Assembly (NCBI GenBank): GCA_021234155.1
Contig: JAJEKV010000006.1
Coordinates: forward strand, 22,464,773 to 22,528,772
Direction: 5' to 3'
DNA length: 64,000 bases
DNA from: Isoetes taiwanensis
Taxonomy: Eukaryota; Streptophyta; Lycopodiopsida; Isoetales; Isoetaceae
Shown: one piece after another, positions 39,211 to 51,920 of the stretch
Layout: each line of letters starts with the position of its first letter
How positions within the stretch are numbered: position 1 is the stretch's first letter
The notes under the pieces: generated by a model
What the model was told of the DNA's origin: nothing
Seen by the model: the letters and a program-made list of their open reading frames with translations, nothing else
Databases searched by the model: none
Position numbers and translations under genes: made by a program

Positions 39211-39831
39211 GGATTTTACCAAGTAGTATGATATTAATACTTAATGGATGCTGTGAAGTGGTTTGATGCTGGTGAATGTCCCAGGAGTCACCTCTATGCA
39301 ATACGAATATGCCATCTGCATTCTTGAAGTGGCCAAAAACCCCTTAGTTTATGGTCCAGAAACTCTATAAGAATACATATTCCTTAAATGTATAGGCACA
39401 ATGTGGTCTAAAACGACCCCTTTCCATATGTATACATACGAAAATGCTCCAAAAAAAACCCATTCCTTACACTCAGATGGTTCAAATGGCTACATATTCT
39501 AAAAGAGGTGCATCCTGGACTAGCACAGTCGTTGAATCCGTCGATCCTACGGCCCAGACCATATGTTGGAGCCTCTGGGCACCTACCGTTTCGCTTATGG
39601 TCATTTACGATTCAGAATGCCTATGATTTTGAAATATGAAATACGTGTTCGCCTAAGGTTTTGATGGAATATCGAGCCTCTATACGTATTCGCCTAAGGT
39701 TTTAGAATATGAAATACAGGGGCTTGAACCTCTATAAGACTAGTTTGACCAATATAATCATTAAGCTAATGTGATTATCTTAAATTTATGTTTTTTGGGT
39801 TGCCCCTAGGGGGCAAACCCTTGCTCATGGG

Positions 39832-39885
39832 GTTTTTGGCATATTCTAGGAATATGCTGGCATATGCCTAGAATATACCAAAAAC
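39832..39885. repeat. 54-nt near-perfect palindrome
   Basis: Arms of 26 nt (GTTTTTGGCATATTCTAGGA then ATATGC, and its complement) pair with two mismatches around a TG centre. About 15 bp upstream, 39799-39821 forms another short inverted repeat, GGTTGCCCC-TAG-GGGGCAAACC. The loop is far too short for a typical microRNA precursor. It may be a remnant of a fold-back element. Confidence 0.85.
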
Positions 39886-40071
39886 TGCTCCAAACTGGTT
39901 GTTGCCAGTAAACTGGCGGTCAGCCCCGTTGCCGGCAAGTGTTCTAACCGCCTAACCCACATGAAGTTTTTTGATGCTGTAGGATCAAGCTTCTATGTTT
40001 AATGCAAGACGAACTGGAGCTTTACAGGTGATCTTCTTGGTAACCAAGATCCCGCCGTTTTCCTTCTCCAA

Positions 40072-42960
40072 GCTCCAGCTTCCACCTATGTTCAGCAGGC
40101 AGCAATTCCGCATATTCTTTCTGGAAGAGATGTGTATCCTTCAAATTAGTTTTCCACCACATGTTTCCTCTGCTCTTTATGAACATAAATGTTCTGTTGT
40201 TATTCTTAATGATTATACAGGCTTGTGAATGCTGGAACTGGAGCCGGGAAGACTGTTGTTTATTTGGCACCTATAGTCCACGTTCTCAGGCACAGGCACC
40301 AAAAATAACAAGGGCAGATGGAACATTTGGTAGGCAATGTATTTGGCGTAGTTGTTGTGTCTCGCCAAATGCCAGAAATATTTTATCATTGTTTCTGGCA
40401 GAAAGAAGACCAATCTTTTCTATAATACAAGGTCTTGTCATATTAATGTGAGGCTTAATGTGTGCAATCTAACTGATGGGTTGCCAGCAATTGTGTTGGT
40501 CCTAACCCGGGAGTAGTGTGCACAGGTGTTGGCTGTAGCAGAGTAGCTTGTGCAGCTTATGCTTGTAGGCATGTTATGGGTGTTATAGGCGTAAAGGTTT
40601 GGTTGAATGTTTTCTTGATCCAGCATATGAATGTTTGTTCTTCTTTTAATTGGTAGGAGACTAACATTTACTGTATGATGGCAAAATGATAATATTTGTC
40701 GAGTAAGTTCCTTCAAGCAGTTTTCCATGTTGCGGTCTCTTATCATGTCGTGTATATGTACCACGTTGATATGTATATATTTGAAGCTGTGCTGGTATGC
40801 CCAATGACTTGAAATTCTTTTTATTGCAACACCTGGGAGGTTATTGGATCACCTCAATAACATGGCTTCATTTGGTTATGGAAAACTGAAATGGATCATA
40901 TTTGACGAGGCTGATAAGTCAACACCATCTTCAAATTTTATTTTGCACGGTTTGAAGATAATATTAAGAGCTCATTGTCCATATTTCCATATAGAGTATA
41001 ACATTTAGCTTATAATCTAATTTGATCGTGCAGGTTGCTAGATCTTGGGTTGAAAAAGACTTAAATAGCATTTTAAGCTTTTTCAAATCTCAGCATGTAG
41101 AAAGAGCTCATGCTTCTAAGCAACAGGGTATTCTTCTCCCTGCTACATTGAATGAGGCTGTCAATCGTCTTGTCAATCTTAGTCTTGATATGCCAGTCAA
41201 AGTTAGCTTTGAGAATGAAGCTCTTGAAAAAAGTTCATTTCAACAGAAGTTGACTCAATCACAAGAGGTTAAGCAGAGTAATAAGGAAGTTGGCATACAA
41301 TATAATTTTCCAGGACAGTTGAACCAACGTGTTATGAAAGGTATCTTTTCTCATGAATACATGCATTTACTTGTGTTTAAGAGCTCATTGTCCATATTCC
41401 ATATAGAGGGTAACCTTTAGCTTATAATCTAATTTGATGGTGCAGGTTGCTAGATCTTGGGTTTGAAAAAGACTTAAATAGCATTTTAAGCTTTTTCAAA
41501 TCTCAGCATGCAGAAAGAGCTCAGGCTTCTAAGCAACAACATATTCTTCTCTCTGCTACATTGAATGAGGATGTCAATCGTCTTGTCAATGTTAGTCTTG
41601 ATATGCCAGTCAAAGTTAGCTTTGAGAACGAAGCTCTTGAGAAAAGTTCATTTCAATAGAAGTTGACTCAATCACAAGAGGTTAACCAAAGTAATAAGAA
41701 AGTTGGCATACAATATAATATTCCAGGACGGTTGAACCAACGTGTTATGAAAGGTACCTTTTCTCATGAATACATGTATTTACTTGTGTTTATCCCAAAG
41801 TGATAGATGGTGTGTCAAATAATAGTAATGATCTCTGTTGTTTCTTTGGTACAGTTCCAATTAAGCTTCGCTTGGTCTCATTCCTTGGATGCTTGCGCCT
41901 CAAATTTAGTGGAAATGGCAGTTTCGAGGTGCGGTTTACAATGTTTGTTTTCCATTAAGTTGGGTATGTTTTCTTGTTTATAATGAAAAAGATTCACTCC
42001 TGGCGGCTAGGTTGTGGTATTCTTTTCAACATGTAATGCGGTTGACTTCCATCATGCTATTATCAACAGATTTTATTGGTCTTCTATGTTTGAACAAGGT
42101 GGTGAAGTGAAAGGAACGTTTTTAGATTGCGGTGTTTTCTCCTTGCATGGTAGCATGACTCAAAGTGAACGCATGGAGAGTTTTAACACTTTTTGTAAAG
42201 CTAAGAGGGCTTTGCTGTTGTGTATTGATGTCACTGCAAGGGGATTAGATTTCAAGAAATTGGCTGTATCGTACAGTATGATCCTCCAGGGGAAGCCGTA
42301 GCATATGTACACAGGTAAGTGTGGATTGCTCTTCAAGCTACCTTTTCTATGCTTATAACAGATTTAGACTCTTTGCAAGATTGGGAGAACTGCACGTCTA
42401 GGCAAGAAAGGGGAGGCAGTTCTGTTTCTACAACCATATGAATCGGAGTATTTGCAGGAGTTATTGAAGCATGTTGTATCCTTAAAAGACCTCTCTTTAC
42501 TCCATGTATTGGACCATGCTTACCCAGCAAAGAGGAGACCATTCAGAGGTCCTTCTGGTAGATATGCATCAGGGTGCATTACTTTGTCAGACTGCTATAG
42601 AGTCATTAATTTCTTCACAGGTAATTATTTGTATGTGGCTGCTTTGCTTCCGATGCTGTTGCTAGGTACTGAATTTCTATTTCCTTGGTGCATGACAAAT
42701 GGACTTGAAACAACTTGCAGCAGATGCATTTCGTGCTTATGCTCGTGCATACACTACTTACCGAGGTGATCTCAAAAGGATTTTTCGGGGTTAAGCGATT
42801 GCACTTAGGTCATATAGCCAAAAGCTTTGGCTTAAAGGATACACCTTCTTTGATTGGAGGATCACGGCAAAAACAAAGTTTAAAATTTAAAAACAAACAA
42901 GGTGCTCATATAAAATCTAGAGACGGGAAAAAAGTTAAAAAGTCTGCTTCGGATGCTTGA
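40072..42960 (+). pseudogene. DEAD-box RNA helicase (RH17/DDX31-like), broken
   Basis: Consecutive exons carry helicase motifs in order: APASTYVQQAAIPHILSGRD (from 40072); motif I AGTGAGKT within LVNAGTGAGKTVVYLAPIVH (40231-40254); [11 protein letters not shown] and motif II DEAD (40904-40915); motif III SAT in HILLSATLNEDVNRLV (41552-41560); VVVFFSTCNAVDFHHAII (42010 on); [43 protein letters not shown] (about 42383); and a C-terminal [16 protein letters not shown] (about 42735) ending with a Lys-rich tail at 42960. This layout and tail fit the Dbp7/DDX31/plant RH17 branch, nucleolar helicases in large-subunit rRNA processing. Frameshifts occur after LRHRHQK and at KKLAV, and a stop follows FEKSSFQ-type sequence in exon copy b. 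One exon is tandemly doubled. A working product is therefore very unlikely. Confidence 0.85.
41034..41857 (+). repeat. Tandem 412-bp exon-intron duplication
   Basis: The helicase exon starting GTTGCTAGATCTTGGGTT at 41034 is repeated at 41446 together with its upstream intron, a 412-bp period with only a few percent difference. Copy a has lost bases at LDLGFEKD and reads PAT instead of SAT; copy b keeps SAT but gained a stop (FQ to F-stop) near 41658. Each copy is thus damaged in a different place. Confidence 0.88.
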
Positions 42961-43025
42961 GTAGTTGCCTTCATTCCCCATGAGATATACAACTAATATG
43001 TCATGCAATGCCAAAGGTCTTGTGG

Positions 43026-43608
43026 CGGTGGTGCAATCACATATCGTGGTGAATGCCCTTGTGAGTCAGTTTAGGTCGGTTAATGAGCCGGAAATGCGTG
43101 CCCTTGTTGTTGGCCTTCATCGTGGAGGCTGGTAGAGCATTATGCGGTTTTATGCCCTCACTTGCGGGGCTGTTTGGGTTAGGGCTGTTTCGAGGTAAGA
43201 TTGACTAGCCGCCATTCTTTTGCTTCATGTATATCACGGTGCTTGGCGGCTCTTTGGCGGCAAGCCTTGCATTTGTCGTGGCTTGGTTGGTGTGGGCTGA
43301 TTTGAAGCGGCGGTTTGTGGATCTTTCGGGGGATTGACTGCGACCTCTCGATTTCGACTCGACCGTACAAGCTATTTCAAAGCTTTACGGTGTTCCCCTG
43401 GGTAGTAGTAGAAAGTTTGCCATTTGGCGGGGACTTCTTGGGTGTTGTAGATGGTGATGGTTTTTATGCAGCCGATCGAGTTGCGGTTTTCTGTGAGTTT
43501 GTTGTGGAGTGTCGGTATCGCTGTCTCTTTTGGCGGTTCTCCTTCCTCCTCACTTGCTTTGTAACATTACCATTCTTTTAATATATTGATGACCTGATTC
43601 TTAAAAAA
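43026..43608 (+). mobile_element. L1-like LINE fragment with poly(A) and 13-bp TSD
   Basis: The insertion is bounded by AAAGGTCTTGTGG at 43013-43025 and again at 43609-43621, and ends in a run of A. The 3' end reads TTGCTTTGTAACATTACC and then an AATATATTGATG stretch, as in many plant L1 elements. Only 583 bp remain, so it is 5'-truncated. A GC-rich open frame inside (43315-43581) is LINE-derived or fortuitous. It inserted about 50 bp beyond the end of the helicase pseudogene. The exact target duplication suggests a fairly recent event. Confidence 0.85.
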
Positions 43609-43621
43609 AAAGGTCTTGTGG

Positions 43622-46069
43622 AAGGACCTGCATCCAAGATAGTTATCAGATGCTTTAGCCTAGAACCTAGCAAGCTGCATTGGATATTAAATGGCTATAA
43701 CTTTGCAGGACTAGGATCAAAGGTCTGATACCTCATGCCTGCTGTGCGACATTTTGGTAACGAAACTACCATACATTTGCCGGAACCATATACAGACCTG
43801 CATGTTGAGACGGAGATGAGAGTGGTTACCATAATAGGCAGTAGAAGAATTCTGTAATTGAGCAATCAATTGTTGTGACATTACCACATTCTACTGAGCT
43901 AGCAAGATTGGACGATATAGGTCTCTGGCTATTCAATAAATAGAGTTCTATATGTTATTTGCAATATTGTGTGGTCATGCACGCTATTGGGGTCAGTGTT
44001 ATGCGTGGGGTAAATTTTAGTAAATGTTATTCTAATAAGACATCGGTCATCTTATTATTAAGCACACCTCTGGAATGACTTGGAATGTTAGAACGATAGA
44101 CCACCTAACTGAATAATACTTTATAAGGTTTAAAGGCCTTCCATCTCTCTTTGATTCTCCCTTACTTCGAGGAGTTTGCGGTGGCGATGGCAGTAGTGGC
44201 AAAGTGAGTCGGGACAGCCCGACTGAGCGTCGATGCCAATTTTTGGTGTCGACGACCACCTTTCACGTTCCACTTTTTGATGTTTTTGACGACGTTTGCT
44301 TTTTGGGTCTGGCTCATTGATCAACCATTAGCGGCAACTTCCGAAAGAAATATTGGCTCCCGAAGTGGGCCTCGATTCCAGAAAACTCCGAGACGAATAC
44401 CATTTGAGGATATTCGGCTCATAAGATAAATTTCATCAGAAGAAAATTTTCCAGCAGACAGAGGGTATTCGGCTCATCAAATATTTCTCTGAATTTTTTA
44501 AGTGGAATACCTGGTGGCATGATTCTGTAAGTCGAATACATCAAAAATCTATCTATATGGCCCTAAAATCTTCTGTGGCGACAGTTTGATGGAGTTTGCT
44601 TATGCTCGGGCTTATCGGAAGGAACACTAATTGAATAGTTTCCATGATGAAGCGTCAGACGGCCAGAGAAGATGGCGGCAGACTGAAGGAATGTAATATA
44701 GCCCAGAACAAGAACGTACTCTGTAATATCAAATGTATGTATCAGTTTGCTTATTTTCCTTTCTGGCAAATGCTGCATGACTTCTGTTCGTTGGCATACA
44801 TCTCTATCTTCAGGCAAACTCACTAGGAGCTCTAGAACAGCAGATCATACCATGGAAGAGCTGAATACTCATTAAGTATCATACTCATACTCATGGATCA
44901 TACTCATAATAGAGCTTCGAAGAAAATGGCATTTTGCAAATCAGTCTGGCGGTCTCTGGATGGGAATGCAGATGCAAGAATTGGCTTAGAGGGTCGATGC
45001 GGTGGTCTGGAGTCCAAAAATCTGGAGTTTAATCTGGCGATCTCTTAGCCACTCTAGCAACATTTCACAAATCGAACTATGATAAGCAGCATGTTTGGAG
45101 GTTCTTCTTTTATAGGCGGGATTATGATGTTTGAAACATAGAAGCATAAGGTATTGGCAACGAAATTTTAGAGATTTCTATTCGATTGGTAGAAAGGTAA
45201 ATGCACATTTTTTAAGGGAGAAATATAATTATCTTTGTTTTGGATCTTGCAAGTCTTTTCCTGCTTTTCTTAAATATACTATGAATCTAAAACTAAAGTT
45301 CATATGCATATTTGTTGATTATCTCTTGCATTTTTTGTGTCCTTCGTGTTGATCTTGCAACAGTAGTAACTTTAACGGAAGATGGCAGCTTGAACGATGG
45401 CTATGGTTCATGCTTGATGGCATGACTCCAGTAGAGTCATAGTTAATGCAATCTATTAGTATATTGTTATCTATAAATATTATGGTTTATGTTTTTAATC
45501 TGACCGCTCCAAACCCAATTAATTGTAAACTATCGGGCGCTTCTCTTGCTGGGCAGCCACTCTGGAAACTGGCTAACTGGTGTTCTAGCAATCCTTAATC
45601 TGTTCATTAAAGTAGGCGCAAACATGTGAACACCCATATTCTACACCTTTCTTAATTGGTTACAACTCTAGATGACTAACACAATCTCATGAACTCAGTC
45701 AATTTGTGTTAATAAAACTTACATAACAATCACTACATGATAGAGTAGCAACTTTACTAATAAACACAAACACTATTGCTCATGGGTTCGTTTACTATCT
45801 CAATCATGTCATACGTTTGAGTCCAAATAGACAATAAGCACCTTTTTTGACTAAGAAAATGACACAACCTGCGTTCGTAGCATTTATAGGCTCCACACAA
45901 AACAAACAAGACCCAACTCAAAAGAACGAAGCAGAACCCATGAAAACACACTCCCGAGCCACCGGGGGGCAACCCCTCGTGTGCAGAACCTTGTTTTAAT
46001 AACAACTCATTCAATTAATATTAGGGATATGGTCTATAGTTTCACGAATTATTATTTTTACATCCATAA
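43622..46069. other. No supported gene
   Basis: Mostly AT-rich DNA with a few GC-richer islands (44130-44300, 44560-44830). The reverse open frames there have no recognised domain. At 44865-44900 there are short CATACTCAT direct repeats. Confidence 0.35.
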
Positions 46070-46099
46070 CAAATCCCCCCGCTATTGTGCTACATATTC
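46070..46099. repeat. Terminal-like block shared with units A and B
   Basis: CCCCCCGCTATTGTGCTACA followed by TATTC matches the right ends of units A (16103-16129) and B (33152-33178) with few changes. It may be the end of a third family member outside the giant transposon; the other end was not located. Confidence 0.5.
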
Positions 46100-46139
46100 A
46101 AAGTGAACCCCCTTGGTGAATGTGTCTTGAGAATGAATA

Positions 46140-48400
46140 GACATATGCCTTAAGGGATGCATGACGTTAAACATATTAAACACACTACAAGCACTAGAGT
46201 TGATGAGTGTATGCCAAAAATGGATCATTATATGTTCTAAGTTATCATGTTAGACGAATAAGAACATATACTACAAGCACTAGAGTTAAAACCATGTTTG
46301 AATGCCTTTTCCTAGTCTGAACAGGCAGAGTGGTTATAGTTTTATAGAACGAAGAGAGAAGAGAACCAGTTGAGAAATCACACCTAAGGTATGCCATTAA
46401 CTACTAAGACATATACTACAAGCATTAGACTTATAACCATGCTTAAATGCCTTTTCTAAATCTGAACAATAGGACGGGAAGAAAATTAGTTGGGAGATCA
46501 AACACCATTGAGAAATTAATAGGCCTACATAAAATGGCATGCCTTGTCATCTACAAGTCATAGGATAAAAGTCATGATACCCAAGATTTGTAGTTTGGTG
46601 GAACTAATGAAGTTACAAATACTAAAATTAGAACGAAAGATGATAATATTTTATCATCATCTGTACAAATCTTAGAAATAAAAGTCATGATACCTAAGGC
46701 TTGTAATGAAGTTACATACACTAAAGTTAGAACGGAAGACAGACATGCTATGTATGCCTTTTCCAGTTCTAATGGTCTACATATAATGGCATGCCTTCCC
46801 ATGCAAGTATTCCATGCCATCATGGTGGTGTTCTAGTGGTTAACTATAAGGTTTTAGTTCAAAAGCCACTTGCTACTATGAAATTAAAGACTTATTAGAG
46901 CGGCCATTGGCAGTACGAGGATTTTGTTAGAACCAATATCATTGAGAAGTTATGGGCAAATGCACAGGGAAAGATAGATTTCTACAAGAGAGAATCCAAT
47001 CTTATGATTATCTATACAACTCAACTGTACATCATAGACTGCATACAAAAATCTCAGAGACACCTTTCTGTCAGACGAGGGTTAGTTCCCATCACCTACA
47101 GATCGAGTGTGGGTGATGGAAAAAGAACAATGAATACCACATATGCCAAGTTTGTAAGATGAACATCGCTTTTTTATTTCTTGTCCAGTATATCACGCAT
47201 TTAGATAATGCCGTCAAATTAAAAATTTGATGAATATTATACTATTCTACAACTACCTTTACAAAAATTAGCAGCATTCATTGGTGATTCTGTTGCAATA
47301 TGGGTGAGAGCATGCTAGCGTGTGCCTGTTTTTGTATCTATTGGAGGCCCAACAATTACCCAAAAAAGTACTCAAGGCACTGGGTACTTTGAGGGCTTGA
47401 TAAGGTCTTATAAAACATGAAGTTTGAATGTGAAAGCAATCCTTCTTATCTCTAACATCAATATCTTGATCTTAAGTTGAACATAATGTCTTTTCGATTT
47501 GTATTTCCAAATCTTGAATTGACTACGATGAAAACACAAAGAGAAAAGTACTCAACTGTTATGTAAGAGTATGTACTTTGGGAGGTGCCAAAAGTGGTAC
47601 ACCCTAACATGCTCTTACCCATATGTGAAAGATGTATGGAGAATATAAGCTGATTTGTAGCTTTTTTTTACTAGAGTAGACCTACTATGTAAATTGTTAC
47701 GTCTCTTAGACCGCAGGGTCTTTATGAGATTGTGAATATATTTTACATTTTTTTTATTAAAAAAAAAACCGGCTGCTTGATAACGATTTGTCTTAATGTA
47801 CTAAGGTATGAAGTTAAAGTATCAAGAACATAAACTACAAGCACACGAGTTAGAACTATGCTTGAATGCCTTCCCCAAGTCTGAACAGGCATACTGGTTG
47901 TAGTTTTACAGAACGAAGAAGAAATCAGTTGAGAAATTGGAGACCTAAACTATGCTTTTAAACTACTAAGAACATATACTACAAGCAATAGAGCTAAAAC
48001 CATGCTTGAATGCCTTCTCTAGGTCTAAAAGAGTATAGTGGTTGCATTTTTATAAAACAAGGAGAATTTTAGCTGAGAAATTAGAGACTTGCATGTAAGT
48101 TGCAATGCTTATCTAGTATGGTGAATTGTCTTGCCTAGATGCTTCATGCAAGCAGTTCAGTGGTAGGTCTACGTGTAACTTACCTAGAAAGTCATTGCAA
48201 TGCCCAATACTTGGCATGTGGTGAATTGCCTTAGCTAGATGTTTTTGGCATAGCTAAGCAGAATAGACTAATCACTCCAGCTCTTGCCTGACAAGTGTTT
48301 CATAGCATTTAATATATGGAATAATAAACTGTATGAAACCATACAGAAATTTAGAGTTGTTGATAGATTGTCTAAAGCTGTTGCAGTTGCAAACAACCAT
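46140..48400 (+). repeat. Cluster of a dispersed ~110-bp repeat
   Basis: A unit containing CTACAAGCACTAGAGTTA, ATGCTTGAATGCCTT and TTGAGAAAT recurs at about 46190 (part), 46270, 46412, 46725 (part), 47832 and 47978. Reverse copies occur at about 55750-55870 and 56050-56150. A related 130-bp block at 48284-48390 occurs inverted and in tandem at 55301-55575. No coding sequence is associated. Confidence 0.7.
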
Positions 48401-49740
48401 TAAGATGGAATCAAAATAATAGAAACTCTTACTTGAAGGATATGTAATTTTTAAAGCACATGTTGCCATCCTGCAATCAAGCCTATAAAATATAAGGCAC
48501 AAGTTACTCGAAGTTAACTAATAAAGAGACTGAAGTTGATGTGCCACCCACTTATAACAATATCGATCGAGCCTTTGAGCCTACCCTCTTAGAACAATAT
48601 CGATTTCGACAAATAGCAATCTTTAACAACATAGAATGGAAGTTGGGTTTTCCATTCCAATCAACAGGTAAACAAGCTCAAATTGTCGGTTTATGCTAGC
48701 ATTTATATGAAAGGTTTTGCCACTGCCATGCTTCCCTAGACTGGCATACTTTTTGCCAGAATGGATGAAATGCCCAAGTTTCTTTCGATCACACCTTTGT
48801 CAAATCTTCATATCATATCCTAGAATGCAAAGTCTAAATATTCTACTATGTTTAGCTTGCCAGATTAGCTTGGAAAATGGCTCCCTTCTAGTGATCTATG
48901 CAGAAGTCTTGCAAAAACATATCTATAAAAGAGCTCTCACAACTTTGATATTGTAGGGGAATGGCGTTTGGCCTGCCATTGCGATCCGTTCGTGGCTGTC
49001 GCTAGTTGCAATATCCCTCTGTTTCAAATGCCATTCCTTTATACATTAGACTCCAAATATGTAAGCACCATAGACATTAATTTAAGCTTATCATTAATAC
49101 CATTGCCATAGTACGCAAACCTTTATGTGGAGCCAATACAAGGTATATTATCAACTATTTTACTTAGATCATATAGATAGTTCAAATGCAAATACTAAAT
49201 TCGTTTACTTTAGAACTTAAGCACTCGCAACAAAAAGGCTCGCTATCAAAACAGGAAGAAGGGGCTATGCCAGAACATATATGTATTTGGTAGAAATCTT
49301 GATTTATGACTTGGGGAACTTTTTTATGTAATTGCATAAAGTTACACTTGGTTAGAAGTTTATAGAAAGAGAGGATGTAAAGGTCGCCGACCATAGATGA
49401 GATTGCAAATGACGCTCGTACCTCTAAATGGCATGGAACTGTACCAAGGGGAGTCAAGACACTAGATTTAGAAGAGAAATCAAATGTAAGTTTCAATTTG
49501 TATATCTTCTTACTATATGTTAAAATTCCACTTGTGTATTTATATTGTTTCTTCTATGAAGGTGCATGTGCACATCCTTCACCTTCATTCAATATGAAGA
49601 ATACATGTAAACATGTTGTGAAACCGATCGCTCTTCATGAAAGTTTTGAAAAACCCGTGGAAGCTCAAGTTGATGTTACACAATCAATAAACAATACTAA
49701 ATCTGTGTTTCAAGAGTTGCACAAATAAATTGAAGGCTTA
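48401..49740. other. No supported gene
   Basis: AT-rich DNA. Open frames at 48717-48956, 49182-49496 (minus) and 49498-49728 show no recognisable domain. Confidence 0.35.
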
Positions 49741-49940
49741 TCTGCAAAGATAAGATAAGATAAGATAAGATAAGAATTTTTACGTCCACGGGAACCCAAC
49801 GGGTTATGGGACGGCACATGCAAGGGCAACAGCCCATCTAAAACCCGGGGACTAGGCCCCAGCACCAAATACAATAACCAAATATTAAAAGGCTACCAAG
49901 AAACAACTTGAAAAAACAACTTGAAAAAGACATGTAGCCA
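49741..49940 (-). mobile_element. LINE 3' end (reverse) with (TTATC)n tail
   Basis: On the minus strand the sequence reads GTCCCATAACCCGTTGGG, then TGGACGTAAAAATT and (CTTAT)n at 49774-49747. The same terminal block is found at 35470-35510 and, reversed, at 6360-6415, each with a different simple-repeat tail. Only about 150 bp of body can be seen, so the copy is heavily 5'-truncated. Confidence 0.65.
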
Positions 49941-50440
49941 AAGGTTTTTTGGAAAATATCTTTATTAAGTGTTCATGCTCATCCTTTACTTCATAACTAT
50001 GGAGGTGGTGATTTAAGAAATAAATCTATTATTGGCCATAGAAGCATTTTCGCGTTGGACCCAAAGAAGACTTGCCACTTTCAACCAATCAGCAATGGCA
50101 ATGCTTGAATTATGGTCCAAAACATAAATCCTCAACATTTGTATGATCAATTATTATTGTATCAAACAAGTGATCCTACAACATTCGAAGATGCGATAAA
50201 CTCAATGATCATATGGCCGCTATCTTTATTGAGTAAAACTTCTTAATAAATTTATTGAGTATTTGCTTATGACACTTTAAATTCAATGTATTGCTATTGC
50301 GAAGTTTATTACAAATATCTTTTTTCTAAAATAGTATTGAGCTTATTTCTTGTTCATATTGACTATGAGTTTAACATAGAAAATAATATGAAGATACTTG
50401 AACATCCTTGTAATAATGCATGATAATTTAAAGTAAATTA
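49941..50440. other. No supported gene
   Basis: AT-rich DNA without recognisable open frames or repeats. Confidence 0.35.
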
Positions 50441-50449
50441 AAATGGCAA

Positions 50450-51900
50450 TCCCTCCACACATATGTGTCATATTAATGGCACTTGATTGTCACAATGTAC
50501 ATTGCAATTGAATGGCACAATCACCACATATATATGTCATATTAAGTGTCATATTGATGGCACTTGAGTGGCACAAGCACCATATATATATATGTCACAA
50601 TGCAGATCGATCCACACCATAGGATCGAGATTCTCGTGAGAGGACGAGCAATATATATTCGGTCTTTTTGTGTTTCTTCTCATTCAGCGTTCTTCGCACA
50701 GCAATATAGTAGCATTGAGCAAACCCTCTCATCTCACCCTTCTTTTTTCCTCTAATTTGTGGACCATCGACCCAGGTTCTTTCTTAAGAAAGTTATTGTT
50801 ATTTATATGTGCCTGGCGCGCATGATAAGCCCCTCCTTGTTATAGAGGTTTTTTTGTCGCGTGGCACGCATGACCAACCCCTCTAGAGGTTTTTATTTAG
50901 TTATATATTTTCGCATGGCACGCATGACCAGCCCCTCCTTCTTATAGAGGTTTATTGTAGCGCGGCACATATGACCAGCCCCTCTGGAGGTTTTTCAAAG
51001 TTTTTTCTATTATGTTGATGTTTCTTATTTTATGTGTTTTTTGTTGCCATCGGCATTCATGATAGGACGCATGTGAATAGCTTCAAAGAGTTCAAGCCAT
51101 CTATACGTTGTGTTTATTAAAAAAACTTATAGATGCTTGTGTTTTCAGGATTAGAAAAATCAAGAGATATACATATTCCCTCTTTGCTTGGTACCGATCA
51201 TTTGTTTCCTCCTGCGGGTGCCGCAGGCAATACCTTGAGAACATTGGCGACTGTTTCTGATTAGGATTTTCCCCAAAAACCAAAAAGGCAGGGTTTTTTA
51301 TCCTGATAAGAAGTAATCGCGACTTTTCTCACCTCCGCCTAGCCCTATCATGATATTATTGTCATTTCTCTTTACATGGGGTAGTTTGATATTGTGTCTA
51401 TAGTCGTCTACCTCATTCACCTCAAAAATTATAAACCCAATGTATAATGCTGCTGTGATGGATGAAAAGCCTATCTATCTTCTCATACACTTTACATTCA
51501 GCCCGATCTTCACCAGCAACTATAGTTACCACACGACCTAGGTCTGTGAGTAGAGTAGAGTTCTCTTCTTTTCGACTAGTGTTTTGGTGTGCATATGTCG
51601 CGAGCTCTCATCACGAGAATGCATGTTATTACAATGGAAGTTAAATAGCATAATGCACGTCACGTACGATGCACATTAATGGCACAACCACGTCATACAT
51701 ATGTCAGAATGCATGTCACTTAAATGGCGGTTGTGCGACACAAATATGTCAGTTTGAAGACACTTAAAGGACAAATATTTTGACGACATTTAAATGCCCA
51801 AAAAGGGCAGGGGATAAAGGGCAAAAATGTGCACAAATGGCAGATGCCAAAAGTGCCATTTGTATACGTAAATAATGACACTTAGTTGTGCCATTATGCT
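50450..51900. repeat. Interrupted array of TGTCA/GGCAC repeats
   Basis: Imperfect 45-60 bp units built on GGCACAA-CAC-CATATATATGTCA occur at about 50460-50600 and again at about 51660-51800, separated by roughly 1.05 kb. The intervening DNA starts and ends with an inverted ATTCTCGTGA/TCACGAGAAT pair (50630 and 51612), suggesting a later insertion into the array. Its class is unclear; a solo LTR or a DNA transposon are both possible. Confidence 0.5.
50815..50995. repeat. Four-copy repeat with internal hairpins
   Basis: Units starting GGC(G/A)C(G/A)CATGA at 50815, 50862, 50917 and 50964 each contain CCCCTC followed shortly by (TA)GAGG and a T run, so every unit can fold into a short stem with a U-rich tail. 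Spacing is 47, 55 and 47 bp. Confidence 0.75.
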
Positions 51901-51920
51901 TATTTTTACAAGAAATTTAT

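Noticed and set aside
39832-39885. MicroRNA precursor
   Set aside because: The stem is almost loop-free and perfectly self-complementary, unlike a plant precursor; left as a palindrome.
40072-42960. Functional DEAD-box helicase gene
   Set aside because: Frameshifts near motif I and motif V and a stop in the duplicated exon cannot all be removed by splicing.
43315-43581. 88-codon hydrophobic ORF
   Set aside because: It lies wholly within the L1-like insertion and has no start context or homologous domain; fortuitous.
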